Source: Bacteroidales bacterium (GTDB lineage: Bacteria; Bacteroidota; Bacteroidia; Bacteroidales; F082). From it: DNA of 46,774 nucleotides. Both the position numbers and the translations under genes were made by a program. This document shows positions 34,962-43,281 of the stretch, piece by piece. The notes beneath the pieces were generated by a model. The model ran no database searches. It was given only the letters and a program-made list of their open reading frames with translations, and was not told the DNA's origin. Each line of letters starts with the position of its first letter. Position 1 is the first letter of the stretch. The DNA is taken from positions 1-46,774 of the forward strand of contig JAFSJF010000030.1 of NCBI GenBank assembly GCA_017439405.1. The letters are read 5' to 3'.

Positions 34962-36337
34962 TGTTTGATGAATTTGAGGGTTTGGTTGTTGACTTTGATG
35001 ATGTACAAGGTGTTGGGAGCGAGCCTGTCAAGGTCGATGACGCAGGCCTCCTCGCGGATGGGCTGGCTATAGACGACCCTGCCGAGCACGTCGGAGACGA
35101 CGACGGAGCCGTCCTTGCCGGCACTCCTGACGTAGAGCTTGCCGCCCGCAATGTGGCTTTCGGGTTCTTCGCCAATGCCCGTCGTGCTGCTGAAGCTGAC
35201 GACGTAAGGCGCGGCGAGGCTGCCCACGATGGCGTTGGTCTCGTATGGTAGAGACGTTGCGTGCAACGTCTCCATCACGTTGCCCGTCACGGCATCATAG
35301 AGCCTGAAGCGAAGCTCGGCGGCCTCGTCGCCGGCGATGGTCAGGAAGGCAACGTAACGCCCGATGGGTTCAACGTACATCAGCCTTGCGCTGCCGCGGC
35401 ATTCACCGTCGGCGAAGGCGGCTAGCTCGTAGCTCTCGCCTTGCAATTCCACGTCGTCGAGTTCGACGACCGCCGTGACGGTCATGTTGTCGGGATAGGC
35501 GGTCAGGTTGGGTCGCCAGTGGTTGCCTGCCGTGGTTTGGTTGGCCTTCAGGCCTGCCCTTGTCCCGCTTTCGGGATAAACGAGCGTCATCGCGGCGGCG
35601 GCATTCGACTTGTACATCAAGCCCATGCCGGGGTGCAGCGTGTTGAGCGAGCCGTACCAGCCGTAGCCGTCAAGGTAGGAGGCGTAGCCGTCGTTCTGCG
35701 ACTTCAGCATGTCGCCGTCCTGCGGCTCGATGCTGGCCAAGGCGTCCTCAACGCCCATGCTGGCCGCCACGGGATAGCCTATCCACGACCAGCCGCTGCC
35801 GAGCGTGATGGGGTGGTCGGCGGGATGGGCCGTCGCGCCCGTCAGGCGCACGGTGCAGGCCGCGTTGGCCTTCACCTGATACGTCGATTCGTTGTTGATG
35901 GAGGTTAGCGAGCCGTACCAGCCGTAGCCATCCAGATAGGAGACATAGCCGTCGTTCTGCGACTTGACCATCACCCCGTTTGCGCCGAGGCTGCTTTCGA
36001 GGCCTTGCAAGCTGCTTGTGCCGTCAAGCTCGACGTAGCTACTCCACCAGTTCCAGCCCGAACTGAACAGGCTGGCCTGCCCGTTGCCTTCGCCTCCTTC
36101 CGAGAAGTAGTATTTGACGAAGTCTTCCATGTGGAAGCCCATGCCGTTCACCACCATAAGTGAGTCCTGGAAATGGATGTCAATGCCGTTGGTCACCTCA
36201 TAGCTGACCACCGTGTTGTCGGGCAGGACGAGGTTGAAAAGCCTCTGCTCGCCCGTGTTTTGGGCATGAAGCCCGTGGCATACAGCAAATGCCATCAAGA
36301 GGACAAGTAATCGTTTTTTCATACTTCGGTTTTTCAT
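34958..36337 (-). CDS. Secreted protein with internal duplication and T9SS sorting domain
   Basis: A 459-residue secreted protein, first gene of the surface-protein operon. The signal peptide ends near GLHAQ. Two tandem ~70-residue modules (about 90-260) each contain a KSQNDGY segment followed by SYLDGYGWYGSL, preceded by GWNWW or GWSWIGYP. The C-terminal ~65 residues (GGKLYVRS, VVVSDVLGRVVYS, NTLYIIKVNNQ) are a T9SS type A sorting domain. ATGs at 36337 and 36322 are both possible; the first follows a better A-rich leader. A dispersed palindrome (35251-35272) lies within the frame and encodes part of METLHATSLP. Confidence 0.8.
   Translation of the reverse strand: MKNRSMKKRLLVLLMAFAVCHGLHAQNTGEQRLFNLVLPDNTVVSYEVTNGIDIHFQDSLMVVNGMGFHMEDFVKYYFSEGGEGNGQASLFSSGWNWWSSYVELDGTSSLQGLESSLGANGVMVKSQNDGYVSYLDGYGWYGSLTSINNESTYQVKANAACTVRLTGATAHPADHPITLGSGWSWIGYPVAASMGVEDALASIEPQDGDMLKSQNDGYASYLDGYGWYGSLNTLHPGMGLMYKSNAAAAMTLVYPESGTRAGLKANQTTAGNHWRPNLTAYPDNMTVTAVVELDDVELQGESYELAAFADGECRGSARLMYVEPIGRYVAFLTIAGDEAAELRFRLYDAVTGNVMETLHATSLPYETNAIVGSLAAPYVVSFSSTTGIGEEPESHIAGGKLYVRSAGKDGSVVVSDVLGRVVYSQPIREEACVIDLDRLAPNTLYIIKVNNQTLKFIKQ
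35251..35272. repeat. Dispersed palindrome inside a coding region
   Basis: GAGACGTTGC-GT-GCAACGTCTC, with 10-base perfect arms, lies inside the T9SS gene without breaking its frame. The GTAGAGACG word at its edge (with one mismatch) is the stem word of the terminator at 4601-4629. Confidence 0.8.
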
Positions 36338-36421
36338 TTTTGTTTGTATTTGGATTGATTTGAATTGTCATTTGAATTGTCACGAGACTGGGGGAGGCGA
36401 ACCCACAAGAAAAAGACCATT

Positions 36422-37594
36422 TTACGAAAATTCCATACCCAAAGTCTCTTCCAAATAATGCCGCCCAATGCCGTATCGCGCTTTCAACTCGTTGATTTGC
36501 TGTAAGATACATGATTTATCGGGCACTTTCGAGGTTTTCCGTCCCACAAGCAATACATTCTTCGGTGTGTGTTCCATCTCAATAAACTCCATCACTTGCG
36601 TCTTGTAGCCGAAATACTCCAGAATGAGGGCGCGGATGGTGTCGGTGATCATAACCGCCTGACGTTCAAGGAAGATGCCGTAGCGCGTGATGGCATCGAA
36701 ACGGCCCGCGCGCTCCATCTCCTGCCGGATTTGCTTGTGGCAACACGGAGCGCAAACGATCAACTCCGCGCCTGCCTTAATGCCCGATGCGATAGCATCG
36801 TCGGTGGCCGTATTGCAGGCATGAAGCGCAATCAAAACGTCCAACTTTTCGGGATGATACGCCTCGATGCTGCTCTCCACAAACTCCAAGCCTTTCAAGC
36901 CATCGGCCTTGATAATCTCGTTGATTTTCAGCACCAAGTCGGGACGAATTTCCACGCCTTTGATGTCGACGTCGAGGTGCAGGCGGTGGGTCAGCACTTC
37001 ATGGAGGGCGAAGGTGAGATACCCCTTCCCTGCCCCCATGTCGGCGATGTGAACCGTGCCGCCGAACTTCATCGGCTTGACGAGGCTTTCCACGATTTCG
37101 GCATATTTGTAGATCTGCTTGAACTTGTGCTGCATGTCCGCCGTAATCTTGCCTTCGCGGGTGGTCAGGCCGAGTTGGTACCACCACGGGTTGGCCGGGT
37201 TGATGAGGCGGGTTTTCTGCCTGTCGTGGTCGAGGTTCTGCTCGCGGTTTTCCTGCACTTTCTTGGTTTGCAACGTGGCCTTGCCTTTTGCCGAAACAAG
37301 CAAGGTAACATCTTCATTCACAGTGAAAAGCACTGCATTTTGGAATCGTGCAGGCAGCATTTCCTGTAAAATGTCAGCCATTTGCGCAGCAGCGTAGTTT
37401 TTCACCTCGTCGCGACGATCGTAGTGGTAGGTGAAGGCAAAAAGGCGTTTCTCCTTGATTAATACGGGCTTCACATACACGTTACGCAAGTCGTCGTGCC
37501 TGTTGGCGGGCTTGCTCAGCGTCATCTTCACCAAGGCGCTTTGCTCGGCGGACTCGGCCACGCGGTCTAAGAATTTTTGCAGGGTCTCGGACAT
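36422..37594 (-). CDS. SAM-dependent methyltransferase (Methyltransf_32-like)
   Basis: A 390-residue cytoplasmic class I methyltransferase. SAM motif I is ADMGAGKGYL (about 184-193) and motif II lies near DVDIKGVEIRPDLV. LIALHACNTATDDAI and VCAPCCHKQI match the Methyltransf_32 family (relatives of METTL25/GSTCD). A ~140-residue N-terminal domain precedes it. The target is unknown. The start at 37594 (MSETLQKFL) is chosen because an in-frame TTG further upstream lies within the -7 box. Confidence 0.85.
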   Translation of the reverse strand: MSETLQKFLDRVAESAEQSALVKMTLSKPANRHDDLRNVYVKPVLIKEKRLFAFTYHYDRRDEVKNYAAAQMADILQEMLPARFQNAVLFTVNEDVTLLVSAKGKATLQTKKVQENREQNLDHDRQKTRLINPANPWWYQLGLTTREGKITADMQHKFKQIYKYAEIVESLVKPMKFGGTVHIADMGAGKGYLTFALHEVLTHRLHLDVDIKGVEIRPDLVLKINEIIKADGLKGLEFVESSIEAYHPEKLDVLIALHACNTATDDAIASGIKAGAELIVCAPCCHKQIRQEMERAGRFDAITRYGIFLERQAVMITDTIRALILEYFGYKTQVMEFIEMEHTPKNVLLVGRKTSKVPDKSCILQQINELKARYGIGRHYLEETLGMEFS

Positions 37595-37609
37595 GGTTGA
37601 AATTTTCGG

Positions 37610-37617
37610 CAAAGGTA
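37610..37617 (-). promoter_or_regulatory. -7 element of the methyltransferase gene
   Basis: TACCTTTG on the minus strand fits TAnnTTTG. Its position rules out the longer start at 37612. Confidence 0.6.
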
Positions 37618-37668
37618 ATCAATCTCACGCAGAAACCGCAGAAATCGCAGAAAAAGCACGAAAAGAAG

Positions 37669-38166
37669 CTAAATAACGGACATGCTTCGCTGCCTTTCCA
37701 ATTCCAGCATCCACCGCTTCCGTTCCAGTCCGCCGCCATAGCCCGTGAGCGAGCCGTCGGCACCAATCACGCGATGGCAAGGAATGATGATGCCGATGGG
37801 ATTGCGCCCCACTGCCCCACCGACGGCCTGCGCCGACATGGTTGGGGAAACGAGGCGGGCCACATCGCCGTAAGACATTGTATTTCCGTAAGGTATGGTG
37901 AGAAGGATGCCCCAAACCCGTTGCTGGAAATCCGTTCCTTTTGGCGTAAGCGGCGGCGTGAAATCAGGCTTGTTGCCGGCGAAATACAGGTCGAGCCAGC
38001 GGCGGGTTTCGTCGAAAACAGGCGGCACTGTCGTTGCGGGAGCCATGCCCGAAAGCTGAGGCTCGCGCCGTGTCCCTTCAAACCATAGGGCGGTAAGGGC
38101 CGTGCCGTCGGAGGCCATCGTCATGCCGCCGATCGGGGAATCGTAATGTGCAGTGAAACAGGTCAT
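37669..38166 (-). CDS. ogt: Methylated-DNA--protein-cysteine methyltransferase (MGMT/Ogt)
   Basis: A 165-residue DNA repair protein that removes alkyl groups from O6-alkylguanine onto its own cysteine. The acceptor C130 is in IIPCHRVIG. The helix-turn-helix and arginine-finger region reads FQQRVWGILLTIPYGNTMSY and AVGGAVGRNP. The C-terminus has the usual GYGGGLERKRWML. The ATG at 38166 overlaps the sialidase stop by four bases; a longer in-frame start would run back through the sialidase gene. It is a stand-alone enzyme without an Ada regulatory domain. Confidence 0.93.
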   Translation of the reverse strand: MTCFTAHYDSPIGGMTMASDGTALTALWFEGTRREPQLSGMAPATTVPPVFDETRRWLDLYFAGNKPDFTPPLTPKGTDFQQRVWGILLTIPYGNTMSYGDVARLVSPTMSAQAVGGAVGRNPIGIIIPCHRVIGADGSLTGYGGGLERKRWMLELERQRSMSVI

Positions 38167-39320
38167 TTCACAATCCAATCGAGGCCAAAGTTGTAGAACA
38201 CCATCGAATAGCCCAAGGTGTCGCCATCGGATTCCTCCACATAGAGGCCAATCGTGCGGTCGGGAAGGATGCAGAGCGAGGAATAGGCGGCATCGTAAGG
38301 CACGACACACTTGCTCACAGGCCAAGTCTTGCCTTCGTCGTAGCTGACGTAAACGGTCACGTTCCTTCGGCCTTCAGCGCAAGGCAAGGAATGCAGCAGA
38401 ATGTTCTTTTCATTCTCGTTTTCAGTCGAATAGCGGATGATGTCGCCGTTGCAGGCCGTGGCCACAAGGTCGGGCCAAGCGGAGGTTTCGGGCTGCCAGG
38501 TCGAGCCGCCGTCGTCGGAGATGTTGTACCATCTTTCGCCCTCGTTGCGGATGCTCATCAGGATGCGCCCATCGGCGAGTTCCACCACTTTGGCCTCGTC
38601 GCCACGTTGCGAGGCGCGACCTGAAATGTGCCACGTTTCGCCGTTGTCGTCGGAATAGGCCACATAGTTGCAGGCCGCCCACGACTCGGTGTCGCGCACG
38701 GCGAGGACGAACATGATGCGCCCTGTGGAGGTCAGCAGGCCGTTGCCCGAAGCGAAGAACGCCGACCACCACGAGCGGCTCACCTCGTTTTCGCACTTCG
38801 CGCCATACAGTTCGTCGGTGATGTCCTTTGGGTCGGTCCACGTCTGGCCGTTGTCGTAACTTCTTGAAACATAGGTGCGTAATGGATTTTCTGACCGACC
38901 TTGCCAAAAGCCGCAGCCGCCGACGAAAGCCGCCATGAGGCCGCCTTCGTCGTTGGTATGCACGAGGGCGCAGTCGCCGAAGCCCTTCCCTACCCCTTGG
39001 CCTTCGACCAAGGTGTAAGGTTCGCTCCAAGTATGTCCGCCATCGGTGCTCCTATTAATAAGGATGTCGATGTCTTCGGGCAGGTCGGCGTCGTTGAATT
39101 TCCGCTTGTCGGTGGCTATGACCAACGAGCCGTCCTTCGCCGTGACGATGGCGGGGATGCGGTAGTTCGTCGAGTTGTGGTCGCCTGGACGGTAGATCAC
39201 CGTGCGCGTGATGATGGTATCCGTCTTGGTTTCAACGGTTTGCGAAGGCTTTTCAGTGTTGCCGCAAGCGCAGAATGTTAGACAGAGCGCGAGGGCGAAG
39301 ATGATGGGAAAATGCTTCAT
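38163..39320 (-). CDS. Exo-alpha-sialidase (GH33), lipoprotein
   Basis: A 385-residue six-bladed propeller enzyme that releases terminal sialic acids from glycans. The signal peptide ends in a cysteine-rich lipobox-like stretch (LTFCAC, C17 or C19), so it is probably anchored in the envelope. The RIP motif is Y53-R-I-P56, its arginine expected to bind the carboxylate. Five Asp boxes are visible: STDGGHTW, SYDNGQTW, SDDNGETW, SDDGGSTW and SYDEGKTW. The ATG at 39320 begins the signal peptide; the frame upstream of it includes palindromic repeat sequence and is rejected. Co-transcribed with ogt by a 4-base overlap. Confidence 0.9.
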   Translation of the reverse strand: MKHFPIIFALALCLTFCACGNTEKPSQTVETKTDTIITRTVIYRPGDHNSTNYRIPAIVTAKDGSLVIATDKRKFNDADLPEDIDILINRSTDGGHTWSEPYTLVEGQGVGKGFGDCALVHTNDEGGLMAAFVGGCGFWQGRSENPLRTYVSRSYDNGQTWTDPKDITDELYGAKCENEVSRSWWSAFFASGNGLLTSTGRIMFVLAVRDTESWAACNYVAYSDDNGETWHISGRASQRGDEAKVVELADGRILMSIRNEGERWYNISDDGGSTWQPETSAWPDLVATACNGDIIRYSTENENEKNILLHSLPCAEGRRNVTVYVSYDEGKTWPVSKCVVPYDAAYSSLCILPDRTIGLYVEESDGDTLGYSMVFYNFGLDWIVK

Positions 39321-39363
39321 TTTTCTGTTTGTTTTTATCGGTTCTTTAGGTTGGAAAAGCATC

Positions 39364-39412
39364 GGATAACGGGCTAAAAGTATCAAAAAAAATCGGTTTT
39401 AGCCCGTTATCC
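39364..39412. repeat. Perfect 16-bp-arm palindrome, downstream flank of DUF234 ATPase
   Basis: GGATAACGGGCTAAAA (39364-39379) and TTTTAGCCCGTTATCC (39397-39412) pair exactly around GTATCAAAAAAAATCGG. A second copy in the same orientation lies at 40888-40940, upstream of the ATPase gene. Confidence 0.92.
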
Positions 39413-39418
39413 AAATGA

Positions 39419-40849
39419 TTATTTGAACATATCTTCAAGATTTACAATATTTTGTGCGATTTCTGAATATTCATTTTCTGAAATTCCGAAAGTGGAAATT
39501 ATGGCAACATGAACACCCTTCTTAGTGTTGGTTTCCTGACTGAAAGTTTCCACCCTGTGCGTTATCTTTTTGTACTCGGCTTTGGTCAGCGTATATTTGT
39601 CGCGCGAATACTTCATCTCGCAGATGTTGAGCATGTCGTCGGCGCGGTCGATGATGAGGTCGATTTGCGCGCCATCGTCGGAATCCTTGCTGCGCCAAGA
39701 GTAGCATTCGGTGAGCACGCTATCTAAATGCAACGCATTCAGTATCTGAGGAATATGCGTTAGGCAAACCCTTTCGTAAGCCAAGCCGTACCAAGTGTTT
39801 TGCAAAGGCGTGTTCACGATCTTTGTCCAATAGCGCGCGTCTTTCCTGTGTTTCCCGTCCACAAACTGAAGATAAAACAGGGTGAAGAAATCCATGAGTT
39901 GGTAAATCGAGCCATTCGACTTCACGCGCACGCCGGCCACATCGTATCGTCGGATAAAGTCGCAATTGATGAGGTCTTCCAGAACCGCACTCAAATGGCC
40001 GTTGTTGGCCACATGGAGCTTTTCGGCGATTTGCTTTCGAGTCAGCCCTTTCTTGTTGTCAGACAGCACTTTGATTACTTCCATATACCGCTCCGGATGC
40101 GAAAACAGCGACTTGTAGAGCCGTGCATATTCCTTCCTCAACTCGGCGTCTTCGGAGAAAAACATCTGGTCGATGTTCTCCGTCAGGCTTTGGCTGACAT
40201 CGAGCATGCTGAGATAATAAGGTATGCCGCCCAAGATCATGTAGGCCTGCAAGGTTGAAAGGCGCTTCCACTTCGACTTCTGCTTCTTCAAGAAATGCTC
40301 GGTTTCCTTCAAAGTGAAGGGTTTCAGGTGGATTTCATGGGTGATTCTTCCGTGCAAACCGCCGTGATTGTCGATCACGTTGCGCACAATCCACGAGGTG
40401 GCCGAGCCGCACACGACGAGGAAGAAACCGCTTTGGCGCGAGGCCCAACTGTTCCAGAAATAGTCGAGCGCGTGGACAAAGCCCGACTTGGGCGTGTCGA
40501 AACACGGCAATTCGTCGAAAAAGACGACGCAACGTTTGCCTTTCCGTTTCTTCATCCTTGCCTCAAGCAAGGTTCGCAATGCCTCGAAAGCTTCCATCCA
40601 TTTCTTGGGCCTTTTCCCCTGATAGCCATAACGTTGCAACGCGGAATGAAAAGCCTCCAACTCCTCATCCTTGCGCCCACCGATGATGCCCGTCACGTCG
40701 AAATCGAACTTGTTCTTGAAGTAGGAAGTCACCAGAAAGGTCTTCCCCACCCTTCGGCGGCCGTACAAAGCCACAAACTCGGCCTTGCCCGACTGCATGA
40801 ATTTTGAAAGTTGCCCAATCTCTTTCGTTCTGCCGATTATCGTTTCCAT
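39419..40849 (-). CDS. Archaeal-type AAA ATPase with DUF234 C-terminal domain
   Basis: A 476-residue cytoplasmic ATPase of the archaeal-ATPase/STAND-like group abundant in Bacteroidota. Walker A is YGRRRVGKTF (30-37), Walker B is CVVFFDELPCFD, and a sensor-like VVCGSATSW follows. A winged helix comes next (about 285-340, KKGLTRKQIAEKL). The C-terminal DUF234 region (about 345-476) contains IDLIIDRADD and NICEMKYS, which look like the D/ExK core of a restriction-like nuclease fold. The ATG at 40849 (METIIGRTKEIG) is chosen; upstream sequence is promoter and palindrome. The gene is bracketed by two copies of the same palindrome, which suggests it moved as a unit. Confidence 0.85.
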   Translation of the reverse strand: METIIGRTKEIGQLSKFMQSGKAEFVALYGRRRVGKTFLVTSYFKNKFDFDVTGIIGGRKDEELEAFHSALQRYGYQGKRPKKWMEAFEALRTLLEARMKKRKGKRCVVFFDELPCFDTPKSGFVHALDYFWNSWASRQSGFFLVVCGSATSWIVRNVIDNHGGLHGRITHEIHLKPFTLKETEHFLKKQKSKWKRLSTLQAYMILGGIPYYLSMLDVSQSLTENIDQMFFSEDAELRKEYARLYKSLFSHPERYMEVIKVLSDNKKGLTRKQIAEKLHVANNGHLSAVLEDLINCDFIRRYDVAGVRVKSNGSIYQLMDFFTLFYLQFVDGKHRKDARYWTKIVNTPLQNTWYGLAYERVCLTHIPQILNALHLDSVLTECYSWRSKDSDDGAQIDLIIDRADDMLNICEMKYSRDKYTLTKAEYKKITHRVETFSQETNTKKGVHVAIISTFGISENEYSEIAQNIVNLEDMFK

Positions 40850-40868
40850 ATCCCCGTTTTTAGTGGCA

Positions 40869-40876
40869 CAAAGATA
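40869..40876 (-). promoter_or_regulatory. -7 element of the DUF234 ATPase gene
   Basis: TATCTTTG on the minus strand fits TAnnTTTG. The palindrome begins 11 bases further upstream, over the expected -33 region, so it could also act as an operator. Confidence 0.6.
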
Positions 40877-40887
40877 AGGAAAAAAGT

Positions 40888-40940
40888 TCGAATAGCAGGC
40901 TAAAAGTATCAAAAAAATGAAGTTTTAGCCCGTTATCCGA
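40888..40940. repeat. Imperfect palindrome, upstream flank of DUF234 ATPase
   Basis: CGAATAGCAGGCTAAAA and TTTTAGCCCGTTATCCG pair with three mismatches around GTATCAAAAAAATGAAG. Same orientation and nearly the same loop as 39364-39412. Confidence 0.9.
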
Positions 40941-40993
40941 ACATGATATTTAATGTATTTTGATTATTATCAACAACTTATGCAAATCACAAA

Positions 40994-41851
40994 TCACTTG
41001 AACACCACAGCAAAAATTGTCATATTCGAGTCGCTTTGTTCGAGGCGGAGGTCGCCGTTGTGACGGAGCATGATTTGGCGCGAGAGGCTGAGGCCGATGC
41101 CCGTGCCGTTTTGCTTGGTGGTGTAGAACGGCACGAAAATCTCCTCCATCTGGCTCAGTGGGATGGCCTTGCCGTTGTTGGTCACGCGGATGATGGTTTG
41201 GTCGTCCTTGTTGAGGTCGGCGGTGATGCGGATGGAAGTGGCTCCCGCCTGCACCGCGTTCTTGATCAGGTTGTTGAACACTTGTGTCATCTGCCCTTCG
41301 TCAGCATAGACCAACAAGTCGGGGGTGTTCGCTTTGTAGGTCAAGGCGGCACCTTGCTCGGCCACACGCGCCTTTTGGAGCAGCATGACGCGCTCCATCA
41401 TCTCATCGACCATCACGGCCTTGCGGACGGGCTGCGCCACGTTGGTGAAGTTGCGATACGACTCCACAAAGCGAATCAAGTCCTTCGAAGAGGCCGAGAT
41501 GGTCTCCAAGCCCGCTTTCATGTCCACGTCGTCGGCCTGCAATAGCGCGTCACTGAGCGAAGCGATGGGCGCGACGGTGTTCATGATTTCGTGCGTCATC
41601 ACGCGAAAGACCTTGGTGAGCGATGCCGCCTCGTTGGAAGCCGTGCGCCGCTCGAAGATGCCACGGATGCGGTTCAAGGCACGGTTTTGGACCGAGTTGT
41701 CGCGAAAGCGGAAGTTCAGCTCGCCGTCTTCGAGGGCATCCATCATGAACGACACCTTCTTGGCGTCGCGCCGAGCCACAATCATTGCGGTAACAACAAT
41801 CGCCACCACGACTGCCACCGTCACGACCAATATCCAAAGCCAAATGCTCAT
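40994..41851 (-). CDS. Sensor histidine kinase, single membrane helix
   Basis: A 285-residue kinase. One N-terminal transmembrane helix (4-26) is followed by a short linker, the H box VMTHEIMNTVAP with H87, the N box FNNLIKNAV, F box EEIFVPFYTT and G box NGTGIGLSLSRQ. There is no periplasmic or PAS sensor domain, so any input must come through the helix or a partner. The ATG overlaps the response regulator stop by four bases (ATGA). It would phosphorylate that NtrC-type regulator. Confidence 0.92.
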   Translation of the reverse strand: MSIWLWILVVTVAVVVAIVVTAMIVARRDAKKVSFMMDALEDGELNFRFRDNSVQNRALNRIRGIFERRTASNEAASLTKVFRVMTHEIMNTVAPIASLSDALLQADDVDMKAGLETISASSKDLIRFVESYRNFTNVAQPVRKAVMVDEMMERVMLLQKARVAEQGAALTYKANTPDLLVYADEGQMTQVFNNLIKNAVQAGATSIRITADLNKDDQTIIRVTNNGKAIPLSQMEEIFVPFYTTKQNGTGIGLSLSRQIMLRHNGDLRLEQSDSNMTIFAVVFK

Positions 41852-43191
41852 ATCCCATAGTCTTTGAGGCGCTTGTAAAGCGTCGGGCGACTGATTCCCA
41901 AGGCTTTGGCAACGAGCGAGAGGTTGCCGTTATACTTCTTCATGGCACTACGTATGACCTGCTCCTCGGCGCTCTCAAGGCTCTCGTTTGAGGAAAGTGC
42001 CCGCGCCTCTTCCATCAGTTCGCTGGCGCGGATTTGGAGGTCGGCGGCACGCACCTGCTCCGTCTCGGAATAGATGACCGCCTTCTCGATGCAGCCTTGC
42101 AACTCGCGGATGTTGCCGCTCCAGCGGCAGCGCAGCAGCAGCTTTCGGGCCTCGTCGGAGAGGCCTTTCGCCTGACGGTGGTACTTCGAGGCGTATTGCT
42201 TGATGAACAGCTCTGACAACGAGACGATTTCGTCCTGTCGCTCGCGCAATGGCGGCAGTTGCAGCGGCATCGTGTTGATGCGGTAGAACAAGTCCTCGCG
42301 GAAACGCCCCTCCCTGACCATCGCGGGCAAGTCCATGTTGGTGGCGCAAATCAGGCGGATGTCGATGGGGATGGTCTTGTCGTCGCCCACGCGGGTGATG
42401 GTGCGGTTTTGCAACACACGAAGCAGTTTGGCCTGCTGCGCCAAAGGGATGTTGCCGATTTCGTCCAAGAACAGCGTCGTGCCGTTGGCTTGCTCGAACT
42501 TGCCGATGTGGTCGGCGTGGGCGTCGGTGAAGGCACCTTTCACATGGCCGAACATCTCGCTCTCGAACAGCGTCTCAGTGATAGCCCCAATATCGACGCT
42601 CACCATCGGCTTGGCCGAACGGTTGGAGAGACGGTGTATCTCGTTGGCCAGCACGTCCTTGCCCGTTCCGTTCTCGCCCATGATGAGCACGGTGGCCTCA
42701 GTCGGGGCGATTTTCTCCACCATGCGGCGGAGACTGCGCATCGCTTCGCTCTTGCCCCACTGCATGGGTGGCGTGGTGTTGGAGGCCGTTTGTTTGGACT
42801 TCCGGCGTTTCTTGGTCGCCTCTTCAAGGATGCCAAGCAGTTTGGCGTTGTCCCACGGCTTGACGACGAAGTCGAAGGCACCGCGCTTCATGCCTTCGAC
42901 GGCTAAGGCGATGTCGGCGTAGGCCGTGAAGAGCACCACCTCCACATCGGGGAAGTCGCGCTTGAGTTCGGAGAGCCAAAACAGGCCCTCGTTGCCCGTG
43001 TTGATTTGCGACTCGAAGTTCATGTCTAAAAGCACCGCATCGGGCTGGAATTGGCGCATGGTCTCCATCAGCGCCTTGGGCGAGTCGATGAGCTCCACCT
43101 CGGCGAAGCGCATCGGGAGCAGGATTTTCAGTGCCGATCGGATGCCGGCGTTGTCGTCCACGACGAGTATTTTTGATTTGAGTTTGGGCAT
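41848..43191 (-). CDS. Sigma-54-dependent response regulator (NtrC family)
   Basis: A 447-residue activator. The receiver domain (1-120) has acidic D12/D13 and the phosphoacceptor D56 in VLLDMNF. The AAA+ domain (about 145-380) has Walker A GENGTGKD (172-179) and Walker B LFLDEIGN. The sigma-54 contact loop is GAFTDA (219-224), a G-to-D variant of GAFTGA seen in Bacteroidota relatives. A C-terminal Fis-type HTH follows (LSLVAKALGISRPTLYKRL). Translationally coupled to the kinase. The ABC permease upstream on the same strand is a plausible target or former operon partner. Confidence 0.94.
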   Translation of the reverse strand: MPKLKSKILVVDDNAGIRSALKILLPMRFAEVELIDSPKALMETMRQFQPDAVLLDMNFESQINTGNEGLFWLSELKRDFPDVEVVLFTAYADIALAVEGMKRGAFDFVVKPWDNAKLLGILEEATKKRRKSKQTASNTTPPMQWGKSEAMRSLRRMVEKIAPTEATVLIMGENGTGKDVLANEIHRLSNRSAKPMVSVDIGAITETLFESEMFGHVKGAFTDAHADHIGKFEQANGTTLFLDEIGNIPLAQQAKLLRVLQNRTITRVGDDKTIPIDIRLICATNMDLPAMVREGRFREDLFYRINTMPLQLPPLRERQDEIVSLSELFIKQYASKYHRQAKGLSDEARKLLLRCRWSGNIRELQGCIEKAVIYSETEQVRAADLQIRASELMEEARALSSNESLESAEEQVIRSAMKKYNGNLSLVAKALGISRPTLYKRLKDYGI

Positions 43192-43195
43192 TTTT

Positions 43196-43232
43196 CAGTT
43201 GTCAGTTTTTAGTTGTTCAGTTGTCAGTTTTT
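43196..43232. repeat. Two direct copies of CAGTTGTCAGTTTTT
   Basis: The 15-base word occurs at 43196-43210 and 43218-43232, a 22-base period, immediately upstream of the response regulator start. It could be simple repeat sequence or tandem binding sites. Confidence 0.6.
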
Positions 43233-43281
43233 TTGACACGGGACTGCGAGACGCGGGACACGAGACTCCAGCCGCCGTAAT

